Shown piece by piece: positions 62,775 through 64,000 of a stretch of DNA of 64,000 nt; position 1 is the first letter of the stretch, and every line of letters begins with the position of its first letter. The position numbers and the translations under genes are program-made. The notes under the pieces were generated by a model. The model was not told the DNA's origin and did no database searches. It saw only the letters and a list, made by a program, of their open reading frames with translations. The DNA comes from Tsuneonella mangrovi (lineage in GTDB: Bacteria; Pseudomonadota; Alphaproteobacteria; Sphingomonadales; Sphingomonadaceae). The DNA lies in assembly GCF_002269345.1 (NCBI RefSeq), contig NZ_CP022889.1:2046001-2110000 (forward strand). Reading direction: 5' to 3'.

Positions 62775-63011
62775 ATGGCAGCCGAGATTCGCGTCCCCAA
62801 GCTGGGCATGAGCGCCACAGAGATTACGATTGCCGAATGGATGCACGGCGATGGCGAAAGGGTCGAACGCGGCGAAGTTATCTACCTGGCGGAAACCGAC
62901 AAGACGACGACCGAAATCGAGGCCCAGGCATCGGGCATCATCCGGCAAACGGGCGTGGAAGGCACCGCTTATCCGGTCGGCGCGCTGATCGGCACCATCG
63001 AAGAGGATTGA
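62775..63011 (+). CDS. Free-standing lipoyl-domain protein
   Basis: 78-residue protein made only of a lipoyl (biotinyl-lipoyl) domain. RVPKLGMSATEITIAEWMHG is the domain start, and the lipoyl lysine is in ETDKTTTEIEA near residue 43, with GTAYPVGALIGTIEED closing the fold. There is no subunit-binding or acyltransferase domain. It directly follows E1beta of set 2, so it probably accepts the acyl group from that E1; release to CoA would need another E2, such as the set 1 protein. ATG 62775 follows GAGAT with AAGG a little upstream. Confidence 0.9.
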   Translation: MAAEIRVPKLGMSATEITIAEWMHGDGERVERGEVIYLAETDKTTTEIEAQASGIIRQTGVEGTAYPVGALIGTIEED

Positions 63012-63015
63012 GCAC

Positions 63016-63411
63016 GTGTCCGATGAGCCCAAACCTGCCGAATTGCTCGCTGAAATCTATGCCATGGCGGGGGCGCAGGATTGGGGCGGGGTGGCGCAAC
63101 GCTGCACTCCCGATTTCACGGTCTATGAAGCAGATTGCCTGCCGTTCGGTGGCGAATGGACCGGGTCCGATGCCCTGCAACGCGTAGCGGCGGCAATGTA
63201 TGGGACGTGGCAGGAAGCGTCGGTCGACATTCACGAGATCGTCGGGGGCGATGAGTGGGCGGTGGTCGTGCTGACCCTTACGATGACCTCTAAACGTACC
63301 GGCAAGACCTTTTCGCAAACGGTCAACGAAGCGGGACGGTTCGAGAATGGCCTGCTCAAGGAACTGCGCATCCACTATTTCGATGCCGCAGAGGTTGCCG
63401 CCGAGGCGTGA
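63016..63411 (+). CDS. NTF2/SnoaL-like small protein
   Basis: 131-residue alpha-beta barrel protein of the NTF2/SnoaL superfamily, as far as fold pattern shows: AELLAEIYAMAGAQDWGGVA helices, then FTVYEADCLPFGGEWTGSDA loop, then WAVVVLTLTMTSKRTGKTFS strands. Members include ketosteroid isomerase-like and polyketide-cyclase enzymes, often found in steroid/terpenoid clusters. Catalytic residues are not assured here. GTG start at 63016, 4 bases after the lipoyl gene stop; likely last gene of the operon. Confidence 0.78.
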   Translation: MSDEPKPAELLAEIYAMAGAQDWGGVAQRCTPDFTVYEADCLPFGGEWTGSDALQRVAAAMYGTWQEASVDIHEIVGGDEWAVVVLTLTMTSKRTGKTFSQTVNEAGRFENGLLKELRIHYFDAAEVAAEA

Positions 63412-63414
63412 CCG

Positions 63415-64000
63415 TCAGGTCGGCTGGGTCCAGTCCCAGCGCCTGAGCCAATCGCGCATCGGGGTCGGTTCGACATCCAGCAGTTTGCGGGTCTCCGCCG
63501 GGTCGACGATCAGCGGGCTTTCCGGCTGCTCGTTGTAGAAGCGGTAGAACTTGGCCATCCCGTCATAGATGCTGTGCGGCTCGACTTCGCGCGAGCCGGT
63601 CACCAGCTCGCTCATCCTCGCGGCGAACTCGTCGGGCGTGATCGATACGAACTTGATCGGCTTGCCGGTTGCTTCGCTCAATCGCTCTGCCACTTCGTCG
63701 CCAACGAGTGCTTCAGGTCCGCCTACCGGCACGTGCTTGCCGTCCGCTGCATCAGTACCGAGTGCAGCGACCATGTAGGCCGCGACATCATCGAGGCAGA
63801 CCCAGCTGATCTTGAGGTCAGGCGCGGCTGAATAGGCGAATATCCCGCGGTTGACGATCGACGGCTTGCTCCACACGCGGATCATGTTGTTCATGAACAC
63901 CACCGGCTCGATAAAGACGCAGGTGATGCCGGTTTCTTCCAGCGATCGTTCGATGTCGCGCCGCCCGTCGTGCGCACTGAGGTCGAGATCGCGGTCTGCG
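63415..64000 (-). CDS. NmrA-like NAD(P)-binding protein, partial (5' end outside window)
   Basis: The frame is open to the right edge, giving 194 residues of the C-terminal part. SAHDGRRDIERSLEETGITC then VFIEPVVFMNNMIRVWSKPS resembles the NmrA/SDR-a5 pattern, with WVCLDDVAAYMVAALG and KHVPVGGPEALVGDEVAERL typical of these atypical short-chain proteins. Members bind NAD(P) and act as reductases or regulators. The stop lies 3 bases from the convergent SnoaL-like gene. The N-terminal glycine motif is not in the window. Confidence 0.85.
   Translation of the reverse strand, partial: ADRDLDLSAHDGRRDIERSLEETGITCVFIEPVVFMNNMIRVWSKPSIVNRGIFAYSAAPDLKISWVCLDDVAAYMVAALGTDAADGKHVPVGGPEALVGDEVAERLSEATGKPIKFVSITPDEFAARMSELVTGSREVEPHSIYDGMAKFYRFYNEQPESPLIVDPAETRKLLDVEPTPMRDWLRRWDWTQPT

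Overview
The window is G+C-rich DNA (coding third positions are mostly G or C) from an alphaproteobacterium, most likely of the order Sphingomonadales. This rests on gene content and order: a GcrA cell-cycle regulator, hisC next to a tyrC-type dehydrogenase (the arrangement known from Zymomonas mobilis), metX-metW, FtsEX with a YdcF-like protein and PlsC, TonB-dependent receptors, Rieske oxygenases, and a psp operon of alphaproteobacterial type. No genus can be named from the sequence alone.

Positions 1-47,400 are mostly core genome. The left edge holds the end of an acyl-CoA synthetase, then glnD, yggS, a ThiE-like protein, an acyltransferase, ftsK, a TonB-dependent receptor, a flavin reductase, a porin, ald, a zinc-ribbon membrane protein, ftsE-ftsX-ydcF-plsC, tyrC-hisC divergent from metX-metW-gltX, a YbaN-like protein and sufE. 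The psp envelope-stress locus fills 25.4-30.1 kb. The rimP-nusA-ylxR-infB-(hotdog)-(DUF1697)-rbfA-(GNAT) transcription/translation operon follows, then yceI, tdk, a GNAT protein, a site-2 protease, truB, rpsO, pnp, a spermidine-synthase-like protein, a DUF1993 protein, gcrA, an ABC-2 permease and hspQ.

A tRNA-Ser(CGA) gene at 47,546-47,635 marks a change of character. From there to the right edge nearly every gene is catabolic or transport-related. There are two Rieske oxygenase alpha subunits, three short-chain dehydrogenases, an MFS transporter, a TonB-dependent receptor, a complete E1alpha-E1beta-E2 set of acetoin/2-oxoacid-dehydrogenase type, and a second E1alpha-E1beta pair with a free-standing 78-residue lipoyl protein. 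An NTF2-like protein and a cut-off NmrA-type protein end the window. I infer a pathway in which a ring compound is imported, hydroxylated by the Rieske enzymes, oxidised by the dehydrogenases to an acyloin or diketone, and cleaved by the thiamine-diphosphate complexes. The substrate is unknown. No E3, ferredoxin, ferredoxin reductase or transcriptional regulator for this cluster lies in the window.

The most unusual feature is the psp operon. A near-perfect sigma-54 promoter between pspF and the operon reads into a 50-residue exported peptide, pspA, pspB and pspC. Five further small proteins follow, each with one N-terminal membrane helix and a C-terminal helix resembling PspB and the tail of PspC, and then a 57-residue membrane peptide. 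Several overlap by 4 bases. pspA is open in frame for 76 codons upstream of its likely start, with coding-like base composition. I regard this as an expanded envelope-stress module and the best candidate here for an undescribed system.
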